Assembly: GCA_002245135.1 (NCBI GenBank)
Contig: NGBS01001182.1
Location: forward strand, 45,735-109,734
From: Proteromonas lacertae
Lineage: Eukaryota; Sar; Bigyra; Opalinata; Proteromonadidae
Reading direction: 5' to 3'
DNA: 64,000 nucleotides
Part shown: positions 1 through 12,593 of the stretch, piece after piece
How the letters are laid out: each line of letters begins with the position of its first letter
How positions within the stretch are numbered: position 1 is the first letter of the stretch
Position numbers and translations under genes: made by a program
The notes under the pieces: model-generated
What the model saw: only the letters and a program-made list of their open reading frames with translations
What the model was told of the DNA's origin: nothing
Databases searched by the model: none

Positions 1-9
1 GCTGAATGA

Positions 10-93
10 AAACTGGTAGTTGATATGTTTAAAGAATCGTTATTTACATGTGATGAGGAACAAGATGCTCCCATTTTACATAATTTAATTTAA
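10..93 (+). CDS. possible last exon of an upstream gene (partial)
   Basis: An open frame runs from the left edge to a TAA at 91-93, after a TGA at 7-9. A TAG at 17-19 could be a 3' splice site. The peptide is short, acidic and Cys-containing and matches no family I recognise. The only support is an open frame ending where intergenic AT-rich DNA begins, so this may be chance. Confidence 0.25.
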   Translation, partial: KLVVDMFKESLFTCDEEQDAPILHNLI

Positions 94-169
94 TATGCAC
101 GTATTATAAATATATATGATTATAAAATATCAATTTCACAGAAGATTCCACCAAAAAAAGTGATTATTG

Positions 170-202
170 TGTCAAGCCTTGATTTGAAACTCCTTCAAGC
201 GT
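170..202 (+). promoter_or_regulatory. TCAAGCC-type upstream motif of the dynein gene
   Basis: The segment reads gtcaagccttgatttg and ends ccttcaagc, 20-50 bases before the ATG at 222. Related GGCTTGA/TCAAGCC words sit just upstream of several other starts in the window (6656, 11383/11475, 19838, 27874). I infer a core promoter element from this repetition only. Confidence 0.4.
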
Positions 203-221
203 TTTCTACTCTATTTTGAAA

Positions 222-1435
222 ATGCCAGGACCAAAAGAAGAAAATGTATTATGATTTAATTATATTCTTTCATAGAAAGTGACTAAAACAGCATGGAGAT
301 GGATACTTGAAGGTGAAGGATTAGAGCCAGCAACTGATGAAAATGGTCAACCGTTAAATGCAGAAGGTATAAAATTTAAATTTTAAAATAAATTATTAAA
401 TAGAGGCAAAGAAAGTAGTAAACTCCAAAATCCCCAAAGAAAAACCATACAATATTCTTTATGTTGGAAGAAAAAAATCAGGGAAAACATCATTAGTTGT
501 ATATATAATATTGTTTTATTCATAATAAATAGAGATACTATAAATCTTCAATTAATCAAAAAAATAAAGCAGAAGAAGGTAATCCAGAAGATACAGTTGC
601 TTTAGAATATTCATCAGCTTCTAAACAAATTAACGATTTAATGTATGTAGTAAATCTCTGGGAATTAGAAAGTTCATTAGATTTAAAAATCTTATTACCA
701 ACCGTCATCAATCCAGACGATTTGGATAAATTATGTGTCGTATTTGTAATAGATATATCTCGTCCAAAAAGCTCATTCAAAGAATTAATCAAATGGATAA
801 GAGAAATTCAATCTCAAATCAAAGAAGCGAAGAAATCACTTGGTGTTGGTGGAGAAAGTAAAAGTGATGGAAGTGATAAATGGAGTGGTGTAGAAAGAGT
901 AATTATTGGCTCATTTTTGGATGAATGTAAAACATTTACTAAAGATCAGATGAATGCAATTATTGATAGTTTTAGATATGTAGCAAATCACTATGGAAGT
1001 CATTTACTATTTACTAATCCTAGTAATAAACAGACAATGGAGAACTATGCAGATTTAATGGACAGTATTACATTCGGATTGAATAAAAATAAAATAAAAT
1101 GCAGTGTAAATGAGAACTTATTAATTACAAGAGATAGTGCTGAATACGAAAGTTTTGTGAAGGTAATAAATGAAAAATTTGGTCAAGACACGAAGAAATG
1201 GTTAGATAATTTGAATACAATGTTTAGTGATTTAAAGGAAAGGAATGATGAAGAACTATTGGTTGATAAGAGTGATGAACCTCCATCAAATGCTGCACAA
1301 GAAGTGGAAAGGAATGTGGAGGAGAAAATTGATAAATTGAGAAAGCAGAAGGAAGAAGATTTGAAAGAGTATATTCATGAGGAAGAAAGACAAGAGAGAT
1401 TAGAAATGAAGAATATGTTGGGTGATGATAAGTAG
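222..1435 (+). CDS. DYNC2LI1: cytoplasmic dynein 2 light intermediate chain (IFT dynein)
   Basis: Four exons join in one frame: 222-245, 276-366, 404-498 and 533-1435. The introns are 30, 37 and 34 nt with gta...tag ends. The product is about 370 aa. It has an N-terminal Ras-like P-loop (GRKKSGKTS, around residue 60) in a stretch reading YNILYVGRKKSGKTSLV, then a hydrophobic strand CVVFVIDISRP and a charged, Lys/Glu-rich C-terminal coiled region. This pattern is that of the dynein light intermediate chain GTPase-like family, and the short C-terminus fits the dynein-2 (retrograde intraflagellar transport) branch better than dynein-1. No frame break is needed. The product would act in cilia or flagella with the dynein-2 heavy chain. 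The ATG at 222 is the first in frame and follows a TCAAGCC motif. Confidence 0.85.
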
Positions 1436-1616
1436 ATAGAGAGAAAAAAGTAAAATATTTGGCTTTTATTATTCATTTTCTATTTAAATTTGTTTTATTT
1501 GATATGAATCATACATTCCTTCATACTTTTTATTGTTTCAATAATAGAGTCGTTTCATATTTTAAAAATTCTTTTTCTTTTTTTCTTTCATTCAATTCAC
1601 AGTATATAATTATAGA

Positions 1617-2201
1617 ATGTATTCCAAGTCTTTTTATGTTGCTAAAATTATTGTATTTTTATGTCTATTTTACAATGTCTATCCTTTATCGCTAAGATAC
1701 ACTCAAGAAGTAAAGCCACCCTTCACATTAAATATCACAGTTACAGGATCATTAAAAGTAAATGCATTTAGTAGATTATTTAGAGTAAAAGTTCTATATT
1801 CTGAGAGTGAGAAATGTTTTGAAGAAAAAAAGAAATCAGTGTATTTAATCGATTGTAAATCATCTTCTTCCAAACCTAAAGAAAAAGACTTTACTTTTAA
1901 AAACCCAATGGTTGTTAATTGTGTTGGTGAAAATATAGATAAATATGAAGGTAGTACTGATGATTATTACTTCTCCTGTGCATTGAAAAATAATTCGACA
2001 CAGCAGATAGTTGATATAGGAACATATCAAATTCCAAATTATGTCTGGAGTGGAATATTCATGAAATTGGCATTAGTATTTATAATAATAAATGCATGTT
2101 GGTTGTTTAAATGTCAAGCATCCTTGTTTTCAAGAAATGAAGAAACTCCATCAACTGGAAATACTGTAGGTTATGCTCCAGTGCCAACAGATGCTAATTA
2201 A
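1617..2201 (+). CDS. small type I membrane protein, unknown
   Basis: One exon of 194 aa. Residues 1-25 form a hydrophobic signal peptide (KIIVFLCLFYNVYPLSL). The ectodomain has about four Cys and NxS/T sequons. A membrane segment lies near residues 145-165 (LALVFIIINACWLF), followed by a tail of about 30 aa (ends YAPVPTDAN). I recognise no family. Luminal beta-rich domains of this size occur in ER/Golgi cargo or subunit proteins, but that is only an analogy. It lies about 180 bp downstream of the dynein gene on the same strand, too far apart to imply co-transcription. Confidence 0.7.
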   Translation: MYSKSFYVAKIIVFLCLFYNVYPLSLRYTQEVKPPFTLNITVTGSLKVNAFSRLFRVKVLYSESEKCFEEKKKSVYLIDCKSSSSKPKEKDFTFKNPMVVNCVGENIDKYEGSTDDYYFSCALKNNSTQQIVDIGTYQIPNYVWSGIFMKLALVFIIINACWLFKCQASLFSRNEETPSTGNTVGYAPVPTDAN

Positions 2202-2289
2202 TATAATGTATTTTTTCTTGTAAGCATTTTTTAAAAGGTGTAATAAAACACATTTTAATTAACACAAACCCATTCAAACCTTGAATTAA

Positions 2290-4913
2290 ATGCAAATCGC
2301 TGAAGATTCACAAATACTGTTCCCAACAAGGGGAAGTACTTTCCTAGAACACAAAGAGAGCAGTATTGTTCCTCCTAGCAGAAGAAAACATTTGTATAAT
2401 TGGTAATTATTGATTTAGTCATGTGATTGTTTCTAAGCATCGAGGTTTATGTGGCCAAATAGTAGCTTCCATTTTAAGGTATAATGAAATAGTAACTATA
2501 TTGAAATAGTTCGTTTTTAATACTAATGTCATTCTTAACTAATCCAGTTGTCTTATTTAAAGGTGAATTAGCAGCTTATTTACCTTTAGCTATCGCACAA
2601 AGTGCAATTGGCAATCGTATATACATTTCTATTAACTAAATATGAATAGTTTTAGTACAATTAGTATTCACAACAATTGGTAAATACAATAGCAGTATAG
2701 TAAGATTAAGTTCAGAAAGTTTACCATTTTTAGTAACAGTTCGTAGACGCATTGTTAAAAGAAAAGATGGACTGCTGAAAATAAAGCCTCCACATTATTA
2801 TGGTGTATAGCCTTCACCTCAATTTACACAGGAATACTCAGTCTAATAATAAGTGCCTTGAAATTAGGTTCAATTTTAAATTATCTCCCTATTCCAGTCA
2901 GAGGTGGTGTATTTGGTTCCATTGGTATTGTCTTTTATACTTCTGCATATTCCGTAGCTTATGGTGAAGATATCAGTACTAGAGTTTTTACTCATTTTAA
3001 TTTAGCAATGGTTTTCTTATTAAACCTCATAGGATTATTCACATACTTCATGTCCATGTGGAAACCACATCCATTAACAGTACCACTCACATTCATCGTA
3101 GGAACATCAATATTTCATATTGTCTTATTCAGTTTAGGATATAATCTGTCAGACGCTCAGGACAATACTTGGCTTATGCCCGAGCCGAAGTTCGTCAATT
3201 TCTGGAACTTATACGTCTCAATGGATCCTCGTAAAGTCAATTTCAGTTTCTTATTCTCTCAAACTCCTCAATTATTATTAGCCTGCAATATTAGGTCCAA
3301 TTTTAAACACAGGAATCAATACAATAGTGTTAGATAAGATGTACGATGACCAATCTGATTTAGATATAGCTTTACGTCATGTTGGAATTGGTAATATCTT
3401 AGGTGGAATATGTGGTGGATATCCATCATTCCAATATATTAGTGCAACTTCAATACATCGAACTTGTGGAGGAACTAAAAGAATATCAACAATCATTATA
3501 TGTGTGATTATGCTAATATCATTCTTTGTTCCTAAGATGTTATTGGCTATTATTATAATCCCTAGGTTCTTACTGGGAGCAATCTTTATACATATAGCTA
3601 TTGATTTCTTATGGAGTGCTTTATATAGTGATTTCTTTGAAGTTAATTTGTTTGAATATTTGATTATATTGATTATGGTAATTGTTAGTTTATTTCACTG
3701 ATGTTACTATTGCTTTATTAGTTGGTGTTATTATTTGTTTTGTTTTGTATATTTATAATTCAGCACATTCTGATTATATATCGATGGAGAATGATACTTC
3801 ACAAGTACAGAGTAATATGTTGCAATCAATTGATAAAGTATATATATATAACTTATTATTTCTCACATTTTCTTACTTTATTTTTTATCTCCTTTTATAG
3901 GATTTATTTAAACATTCTAAACAACTTATCAAAGTCTTCAAATTAGCAGGATATATATTCTTTGCACCATCTTATGAAATTAAAGAAAGAATTATTAAAC
4001 AAGTAAATATGTTTAACTCCATGAATTATAAACAAATTACTCATATATCATTATATATATTATTATTATCTTTTCTTTAATATATAAAAGTTGTTGTTGA
4101 TTTCACTATTTGTACAGGAATTGATACAACTGCAACTAATGTGGTAATTGATATGGTTGAAAAATTAGTAACTCAGAATATTCATGTAGGATTAATCTTC
4201 GCCAATCAAAAGCGAAGAATTGAATTTCATAAATTATTTAAACAAAGGAAAATATTAGGTGGAAGAAAAGATGATTTTTTTAATATTTATGGCACTTTAG
4301 AACAAGCTTTAAGTGACTTGTGAATTAAAAATCGATTTACCTGTCGTTTTATCTCCACGAAATGAAATTAGTGAATTTAAAAATATCAATTTACAAAATT
4401 TGAATTTGTTCTGTAGAATGTTGAAGAATATTCGAGGTAAAGCAAGCCGTCAAGCTTTACTACGATCTGTTCAATTGGGACTTGGTAAAATAGAATGGAT
4501 TAATAAAGGTGAATTAGTATATCACGAATTTGAAAGAAGTGATGGAGTTTATTTCTTATGTTATGGACGAGTAAGTGCAATTATTTTAGACACTATCAAT
4601 GAAAGAGTTTCATTGTTTAACCGTCAAGAAAATGATATAAAAGATTTAAAGAGATTATGGACAATTACTGAAGTGGGAAGTTTGATTAGGAAATGTGTTG
4701 GAAAGAAAAGGAATAAGTTATACAACAGAAACAATGATATGTGATACAAATGTTTTATTATATCATATTAATGAAGAGAATTTATTTAAATTTGAGGAAT
4801 TAGATGAAAAAGAATACACTGTGATAAGTCAGTGGGAATTAGAATTGAGATATAGGAAAATGAAGTATTTAATTGAGAGAGTGAAAATGAGTCGTCAATT
4901 TATATTAAGTTAA
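2290..4913 (+). CDS. SulP/SLC26-type transporter with STAS and cNMP-like domain (frame-broken)
   Basis: Translated segments line up in order with a SulP anion transporter of the yeast VSB1 type. They are a membrane core (LPIPVRGGVFGSIGIVF; later LNTGINTIVLDKMYDD and GNILGGICGGYPSFQY), a STAS domain (VVDFTICTGIDTTATN to TLEQAL, about 4090-4320), then a cyclic-nucleotide-binding-like tail (WINKGELVYHEF to DTNVLLYHI, about 4490-4790). Short gta-tag introns fall near 2404, 2478, 2617, 3840 and 4005. The frame changes by one base at about 2760 (loss, in an A run), 3283, 3687, 4318 and 4695 (each one extra base), and exon 1 does not join exon 2 cleanly. The domains themselves are well kept, so either the sequence has errors or this is a very young pseudogene. 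The role would be vacuolar or plasma-membrane anion or amino-acid transport. Confidence 0.7.
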
Positions 4914-4975
4914 AATTATAATAATATTTTACATTATAGATATATATTAATTAATTATTACTGATTTTTTCTTAA

Positions 4976-6059
4976 TTATTTCAACATTCTCTTCTTTTTC
5001 TTTCCTATCTTACTTTTTACTATTTCATTCTCATCCATTACCATATTTTCATCATCATTTCTATTTAATTCAACATTTTCATGATTCATTAACAATAATT
5101 GAGGAGGTTCGCTATGGCTTGAGTAATTAGCGCCATTTCTATTGTTTATTGGAGGAAACATTGATTTCATTGGATTTGGACAAGAATAACTATAAAATTA
5201 TTAAATGATTAAAGAAATTTATACAAATTGTTATATTTTCCATTTATTCCATTAATTCCACCAACCATTTGTTGTTGTTTAAACATATTCAACTGATTGG
5301 TCAAAAATGATATTTCTCTATTCTTCTGTTTCATTTCAATTTCTACTTCATTTAATGAACTTTGTAATCTGATTTTCTCATTTTCACTTTCACTCTTTTG
5401 GTATTGCAATTGATCAAAGTCTTTTTCTAATAAATATAATTGTTCATGATAACTATTTAAATATAATAATAATAATTATTATTATATACTGATTTTCATT
5501 TTGTTGACTGATTGATAATTGTTGATTTAAACTATCTAATGTTTGTTCTAATTTCTCATATTTTAATTGCAATTCATGAAATTCATTCTATTTTATAATA
5601 ATAATTATATATATATATATATATTATACGGTATAATCTTTCTTTTCTTCATATTTCTTCACCAACATATTACTTCTATTCAACTTATTACTTAAATAAT
5701 TTATTTTATTATTCAAAAACATTTCTTTATTCTTTCTATCATTTGTCTCGTTTTCTAATTCTTTTATTTTATTCAATAATATTTTTCTTTCTTCTTCTAC
5801 ATGTTTTGTTAATCGATTATTTTCATTATTTTTATTCTTTTGATTCATTAATTCAGTTTTGGTTTGATTTAGTTCGTATGTCAATATTTCAATTTCATTG
5901 GTTAATTCTTTTATAGTTTCTTTTGTTTTATCTTGTAGTTCTGCAATCTGTGCATCAGCTTCACTTAATTGATTTTCATATTTTTGAATTAATGAATTGT
6001 TATTTTGATGAATACTTTTTACAGATGAATTATCTGAATAGGATGTAGATGGAGGTAAC

Positions 6060-6099
<40 letters not shown>

Positions 6100-6571
6100 G
6101 AAGTTGTAATATTCTCTGTTGCTGGATTTGTTGGTTCATTAATTGATTATCTATTTGACTTTGGAGTGTTGTGCATTTTTGTTGGTAATATTTTAATTTC
6201 TCTTGCTAGTTTCACTTGAATTATTGTTGTTATTATTTGATATTGGCAAAGATTGAACTGATTTTATGAGTTGTGATCTACTTGCCTCCAAAGATGCACA
6301 ATGCTGACTATATTCATTTTATTATATTAAATAATTATACTTTAACTGCTGAAGACATATTTGTTCACTATTTGTGTATAGTTTCGTTCATTTATAACTT
6401 TAACTATTTTATTTAGACAAATAATACATACTTTGTTGATTGATACTCTTCATTAACTGTTCAATCAGAAAGATTTGTCCTATACAGTCAGAAATAATCT
6501 GAGAAGCATCTGTTCCTTTTGAAGTCTATACAATCAATTGAATGATATAAAATTTATACTCTATAGTCCAT
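4976..6571 (-). CDS. polyQ coiled-coil protein, unknown
   Basis: Minus-strand gene with several short introns (for example 5412-5461 region and 5584-5624). The start at 6571 is followed by a short first exon and an intron ending near 6536. The product is largely heptad-like coiled coil rich in Glu, Lys, Gln, Asn and Leu. A pure CAA tract of about 16 Gln lies near 6055-6105. The C-terminus is basic (KSKIGKKKKRMLK), a plausible nuclear-localisation or microtubule-binding tail. One frame break lies near 6210. No enzyme motif is seen. A centrosome, cytoskeleton or nuclear structural role is possible, but family-level recognition is lacking. It runs convergent to the SulP gene, about 60 bp apart. 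Confidence 0.6.
6055..6107 (-). repeat. CAA/TTG trinucleotide tract encoding polyglutamine
   Basis: Nearly uninterrupted TTG units on the + strand, read as CAA on the minus strand, encode a run of about 16 glutamines. CAG is not used within the run, so the tract is a simple DNA repeat able to vary in length by slippage. Confidence 0.85.
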
Positions 6572-6655
6572 TTATAGCTGAGTTTTAAAAAGAAACAGAA
6601 ATTAGAACTCGAGCTTTTGGCTTGGCATTAAAAAATTGTTTTTAAAAAACAAAAA

Positions 6656-7503
6656 ATGACACAGAATACTCCATATATAACTGATGATGGGAAAGAATAT
6701 GAAATAAGAAATGTGTGGTCTTATAATCTAGATGAAGAGATGGCTTTAGTAAGAGAAGCTTGTGTGAAATACCCTTTTGTAGCTATGGTATATCCATATT
6801 TATTCATAATATGCATTTAGGACACAGAATTTCCTGGTGTAGGTTTCACAGCCTTTACCAGATAAAAACAAACAAGACACATACTTCAAAACTGTAATAA
6901 TGAATGCCAATTTTCTAAAAATAATCCAAATAGGTATTACATTTTTTGATGCAAATGGCCAACATGCAAGTGATTGTCCTTCTTGGCAATTCAATTTTCA
7001 ATTCGATATAGAAAAGGATGAACTAGCTAAAGCATCCATAGATATGTTAGTAGAAAGTGGTTTAAACTTCGATGATTTGCGTGAAAAAGGAATAGATGCA
7101 ATAGAATTTGGTGAATTATTCTCAACTTGTGGATTGACATTTAATGATAATTTAACATGGATATCTTTCCACAGTGGTTATGATTTTGCCTATTTATTAC
7201 ACTTACTATCAAGTGATGATCTACCATCAGATAAAGATGAATTTTTGAATTTATTGAAATATAGTTTTTCCTAAAATTTTAGATATAAAATACATAGCTG
7301 CTCAAGTAGGTTTAAAAGGTGGATTGAATAGTGTTGGAGATAAATTACTTGTAACTCGAATTGGGCCAAGTCATCAAGCAGGAAGTGATTCAATATTAAC
7401 AGGAGATGCATTTTTTCAATTAATAAATTATACAGATCCAAAGATTGAATGGGAACAATATGTTGGAATATTATATGGTTTAAAGAGTTCAGTATCTGAT
7501 TAA
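6656..7503 (+). CDS. CNOT7: CCR4-NOT deadenylase, CAF1/CNOT7 family
   Basis: Shortens mRNA poly(A) tails as the DEDD nuclease of the CCR4-NOT complex. Exon 1 (6656-6788) ends before an intron of about 33 nt, and exon 2 opens with DTEFPGV, holding the first Asp and Glu of the active site. The second Asp lies in the FQFD region, the third in FHSGYDFAYL, and the His and last Asp in GPSHQAGSDS. Length is about 275 aa, typical of the family. The end at 7503 matches the family C-terminus (YVGILYGL). Two single extra bases break the frame, at about 6843 (just after DTEFPGV) and in the T run at 7265-7269. Every catalytic residue survives on both sides. Such an essential single-domain gene is unlikely to be a pseudogene, so sequence error is the preferred reading. 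Confidence 0.88.
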
Positions 7504-7586
7504 TTATTATTATTATTGATATATTGTTGTTATAATATAAATATATATTTCATAAAATGTAATAATAATTATATTAAATAAAATCT

Positions 7587-10500
7587 CTATTCTTTATAAC
7601 TACAATCTCCTTTCATTCCACTTGTTAAAGTGAATCTTTTATCAAAGCCATCATCATTATTACTAATACTTGCTCCTATTTTATCACCTATCTTTTGGTC
7701 TTTCATATTTAATATTTGAACTACTAAATCCATTATTACATTTACATACTCTTGTGACTTTATTACATTCACCATTTCCACCACATTCTTCACATTTAAT
7801 TACATTAACATCATTATCTACTAATTTGAGTTTAATATCATTATCATCTACTGTACCTTCACCTTCTTTTATTAATTTCAATCCAAGTGGAGATTTTAAA
7901 TCTTCAGCACAATACTAAAATAATAATAATAATAACAAGATATACTCCTGGTAAATAAATTCTATAACTATTAACAACATTATCACCACTTCCATCTACA
8001 GTTGGTCTATCACTACCACCACATATTGAATATAATCTAGTTGTTTCTGAATAATCAATTGTTGGTAAAGTATTAACAGCTGGGTTATTTGTAATAATAA
8101 CATCACTTCTCATTATATTTATTCTTTCCAACATCTTTCTCCAATATTTTGGTGTATATCCTGATCTTAATTTTCTACTTGTTTCTTGATGTCTTTTTGC
8201 ATCAGTAAATTCAAATCGATAAACTGTTTTAGGATTTTCAGGTGGATTTGTTGGACATTTTAATACATAATATGGAGGCGTTTTTGTAACTTTATGATTA
8301 GAATCAATTCCCAATTGGACCAAATGGACAAGTTGTACCACTACAATCAGTTCCACCATATAATGAACCGCAATCACATTTCATATTTATATAACCAAAT
8401 ATATCATTACCTTCTAATTTTGGTTCTTTTACTTGCATTCCATTTTTACATCTCATATTCAATTTTTCACAATTTTCTCCTACAAATATTCCACTTTTAT
8501 CACATGTACATCTTCCATTATTACATTCTCCTTGATTACTACATTCAGTCAATCCATGAACTATATTATTATTTATTCCAAACCAACTATATCCAAATGG
8601 ACATATTGATGTGGATGTTAAATCTGGTTCAGTTATTAATGCAGAGGTAAATTGACAATTTTTATCATTATTTTTTCTTCCATATCCTGATTTACACTCA
8701 CATTTACCACTCTCTCTATTACATGTTCCATGACCAGAACATTCAGATATTACTACTGAATTACCAAATACACTAATATCAGTAAATACATTCTTATTTA
8801 CTGTTATTGTATTACCATCAACTGTATCTACTATTGATTCTCCATTAGTCACAGCTGTCACTGTAGCACTATTAACAATAGATAATTATTTATATATACT
8901 TTGGATTATTGGTAAATGTGAATTTGTATGTTTTTCCTCCAGTAAGTTTATTACTACTATCAGCTGATAAATCTACACAACTTTCACTACATAAACTTAT
9001 AGTAGTAATTACTTTTGTTTTATCCTACAAAATAAAATAATCATATTTATACTTTAATTGCAGTTATAATTTCAGATATTGCTTTACCAGTTATATCAAC
9101 CACTTTTCTAATACCATTATTCAATATTGTTATAAAATTTGCACTTTTACTATCTTCTATAGTAAATGTTGATGTTGAAGATGATTTATCAGTAGAATAT
9201 TCAATTTTATTATCTTTAACAACTGATTCACCACTAATAACATCAGTTACTTTAGCACTAATCATAATAAACACAGAATCATATACTATGGATCTAATGG
9301 GAAAGTGAATTTATATTCTGTTCCAGTAGTAAATGGTGTTGTTTGAAGTTTATCCAATTACTACTATCAGTACAAGTTTTGATGCATCACATTTATATAT
9401 TTTCACCATTTTCACTATATTTGAATTCTATTAATATTGTAATGATAATAAATACAATAATAGATGAAATAATCTTATCTACTGAATCATCTTTTGATAT
9501 AGCGACTTCTATTTCAGAAAATTCATTTTCTTCTATTTTTTATTTACATCAGTGATAAGTGTAGATAATGAGCTGGAATATGATATAGTATTTTGAATTC
9601 TTATCATTATTGCTGTTTTTCCACTTGGTATAGTAAATTGAGAATATGCTTCTGTGTAATATTTCTTAGCATCCTGAAGAAGTGGATCAGGAGTTGTAGT
9701 AATTGCTTTCCCATCTGATATTTCTGTAACTTTTGTTCTATTATATAATAAATATAATTCATACTTGGAATTTAACAAAAATATGAATCTATATTTACTA
9801 CCATCTACATCACTTCCACCAATTAATTTATTATCATTATCATCACTTATATCTACCCACTTATTAGTCTCATATTTATATATTCTAACATCACTAACTA
9901 CACTTTTTTCCTATAAACATATATTATTATTTTTATACTTTTATCTTTGTAATAATGGCAGATATAGAAGATAAACCTAAAATATCAACATCAGCTGGAG
10001 TAGAATCTTTTGTTAGTATTAAAAATGCTGCAGTTTCGTCTTTTGGTATTGTAAAGTCTGAGGTAGATATTTTATTTGATGATTCAATATTATCTTGAAT
10101 AACAGAATCACTATCACCAGTAATATCAGTTAATTCAACACTATTAACATTATATATTAATTAATACTTTGAATCTGATGGGAATATGAATCTATATTTA
10201 GTATTAGCAGTAAGTGTCTCACTATCACTAGCACTTATATCAACCCATTTATCAGTATTATATTTATATATTCTAACATCACTAACTCCACCATTATTCT
10301 ATTATATTATCATAATAATTAATGTTATACTGTAATAGCTGTGACAATAGTAGATATAGTCGTTGTACTTGAAATATCAACATCTGATTGAGGAGTTGTA
10401 TCTTTTGTTATTTTGATCTTCATATTGGAAGGAATTGCATCTGATTTAGTAGTAAAGTCATAAGTATTAATATCTCCATTAGTAATACCACTATTACTAT

Positions 10501-11383
10501 CTATAATAAAATCACCTTCTATTACCTCACTCACTACAATCCTAAATAACAATAGCAATATTCTTATATACTCTTTATTTAATGGAAATGTAAATCTATA
10601 TGTTTTTCCACCTACAAGTTTACCATCACTATCACTAATATCTTCACAAACTTTATCACATTCACTTACTTTAATCAATTTCACATCTATTTTTCTCTAT
10701 CAATATTATATATATTATTATTTTAATACTTTTATATTTTCTATTACTTCAAGTATTGTTTTATCTTTTACAATAACATCATTTGCTTTTTCATCTTTTT
10801 TTATTTTCATTAATAATGCCTTTTTACTTAGTAGATATTGTAAATTGTGAATAATGAATCTCCATATCTGATATTGTTATATTCACACCAAATGGACATG
10901 TCTTTTCTACACCATTCTCACAATTAACTCCACTATATCCCTTATTGCATTTACAACCATATATTCTCTTATCATTCTTATCATTTCTTCCTGATAATAC
11001 ATCAAGTAATACATGTTCACCATTTGGACTTTTCACAATCATCTTTATTAGTAATATTAAAAGAATCACAACTTTCACCATAAAAACCAGGATCACATTC
11101 ACATTTTCCAAGTTTACAACTACCTCTACCACTACATTCTACATCATTTTTGGAAGTATTAAACCAATCTATTCCTTTTGGACATTCATGTTCAGAACAA
11201 TCCATACCTCCAAAACCTTGAAAACAGTCACAAACGCCTTTTCTGCATATTCCTTTATTACTATATTATTAAATAAACGAAATATTGATTATACCTACAG
11301 TCATTTAAACATATTGTATCAGGTGCACCATGTATTTCACATAGTAATACTACAACTATCAATATTACTTTTAAATATCTCAT
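7587..11383 (-). CDS. secreted EGF-repeat surface protein
   Basis: Starts at 11383 with a signal peptide (MRYLKVILIVVVLLCEIHG). EGF-like repeats follow: CRKGVCDCFQGFGGMDC, CKLGKCECDPGFYGESC and CKCNKGYSGVNC. The middle (about 10750-8900) holds about six copies of a 100-150-residue module with the signature VGGKTYRFTFPLN and a Ser/Thr/Val-rich strand that ends in a TAITV-like peptide before each intron. A second EGF cluster (CECKSGYGRKNNDKNC, CTCDKSGIFVGENC) lies at about 8850-8310, and a last EGF unit ends the protein (CKCNNGF, then GDCSYKE). Introns of about 30-40 nt separate modules. Extra-base frame breaks lie at about 11032 and 8311, with another near 7700. Spacing resembles adhesins, but no named family is recognised. 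It shares a divergent promoter with CEP44. Confidence 0.7.
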
Positions 11384-11414
11384 AAGGAAGATATTCAAAA
11401 ACAAAAAATATGTT

Positions 11415-11450
11415 GAATCAAACCTTTGGCTTGACTTGATTTTAAATTTC
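11415..11450. promoter_or_regulatory. shared upstream motif between divergent EGF and CEP44 genes
   Basis: The 91-bp gap between the two divergent starts contains ctttggcttgacttgatttt at 11421-11440. This carries the GGCTTGA word seen before other genes, directly followed by TTGACTTGATT. It is the only GC-containing block of the gap, so it is the best candidate for a bidirectional promoter element. Confidence 0.4.
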
Positions 11451-11474
11451 TTTATTTCTCTTTAGATAAGGATA

Positions 11475-12446
11475 ATGAATAGAAAGGAATTATCAAAAAC
11501 TTTTGTTCATCATATGCACTTCATTAATTACCCTAGTACAATTAATATAGAAAAGTAATTATCAAAATGTTAATTTTGTTTATATAGAATATTGATCGGT
11601 GATCCTACAGAATACATGCCAATTGTAAATTTCATAATAGTTGGATATTCTCCAGAAATAGCAAAATTGATCGATGTTGATATTAATGGACTTACAGATC
11701 GTTTATTCATCACCTACATATTCAAATTCATAGAAAAACATTTTCATTTAGATGCAAATATGACAGTAAATGATTTTTTCACTCCAAAAAGATGTATTCA
11801 CAGAAAAATGAATTATGTGATTGAATTAATTAATAGCATAAGGAAATATTTACAACATGACATTCCTGTTTATCCTCCAGTTACATTATATAACAATAAA
11901 GAATACAATCCGTCAAATAGTTATCTTCACGTTTTAAATGTTTCGAATATAAATTCAGAAATAGATTCTATATTAAATATTGATAAAATTAGAAAACCTT
12001 TGAAGAAAGTAGATACAGTCATTTCTTCTTCAGATAGTGAAGAATCTACAACAACGACTAATAGTTTTACATCATCAGTTAAATCATCATCTTTTAATGA
12101 TTCAGATAATGAAATTAATAGTAGTTTAAAACCAATAAAATATCATAAACCAAAATCTACAACGAATCAAAGCAGTATTAATAATACACACATTTCTTTT
12201 GAAGATAAAACATCTGATTCAATTAATTATTCATCCTTATTACCTTCAAATCCTAATATATCAATAGAAAGTGATAGTAAAAGTGTCAATGTGACAGTTA
12301 TTCCAAAATCTACAGGAAGTACGTTAATTGATGATAATTCAATTATTTCTAAACAGTTACAGCAAATACTTGAACAAATGTCAAAAATGAATAGTAGGCT
12401 GGAGAGATTAGAAGAAAAAATGAGTAAAATTGAATTGAAAACTTAA
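11475..12446 (+). CDS. CEP44: centrosomal protein CEP44-like
   Basis: Exon 1 (11475-11554) and exon 2 (11588-12446) are joined across a 33-nt intron in phase, giving 312 aa. The first 120 residues match the CEP44 domain pattern. That pattern is an N-terminal helix ending in YP, then IGDPTEYMPIVNFIIVGYSP and a helical stretch with FIEKHFHLDANMTVNDFF and KMNYVIELINSIRKYL. The middle is Ser/Asn/Thr-rich and disordered. The C-terminus is a coiled coil (LQQILEQMSKMNSRLERLE). CEP44 binds centriole walls and supports centriole-to-centrosome conversion, consistent with the ciliary dynein gene nearby. No frame break is seen. The alternative is an unrelated coiled-coil protein, but the N-terminal match is specific. 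Confidence 0.78.
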
Positions 12447-12593
12447 TTAAACGTATATTTAACCTTAAATTCTTATCATATTATCCTTTTTTTTTAATTT
12501 TTATAACTGAAAATGAAACGAATTATTTTCCCAAACCCAATTTAATTTAATGTTAATATTTTGTGATCTGGATAGTAAATAAATAAAATATTA

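Noticed and set aside
4313-4324. Euplotes-like +1 frameshifting at stop codons
   Set aside because: Several breaks (6843, 38445, 3283) occur far upstream of the next stop, because conserved residues already resume there; no AAA-TAA-type slippery site is shared.
7670-7918. Open frame on the + strand rich in Leu/Ser
   Set aside because: It is antisense to the EGF gene and has no motif; it is the shadow of AT-rich coding DNA.
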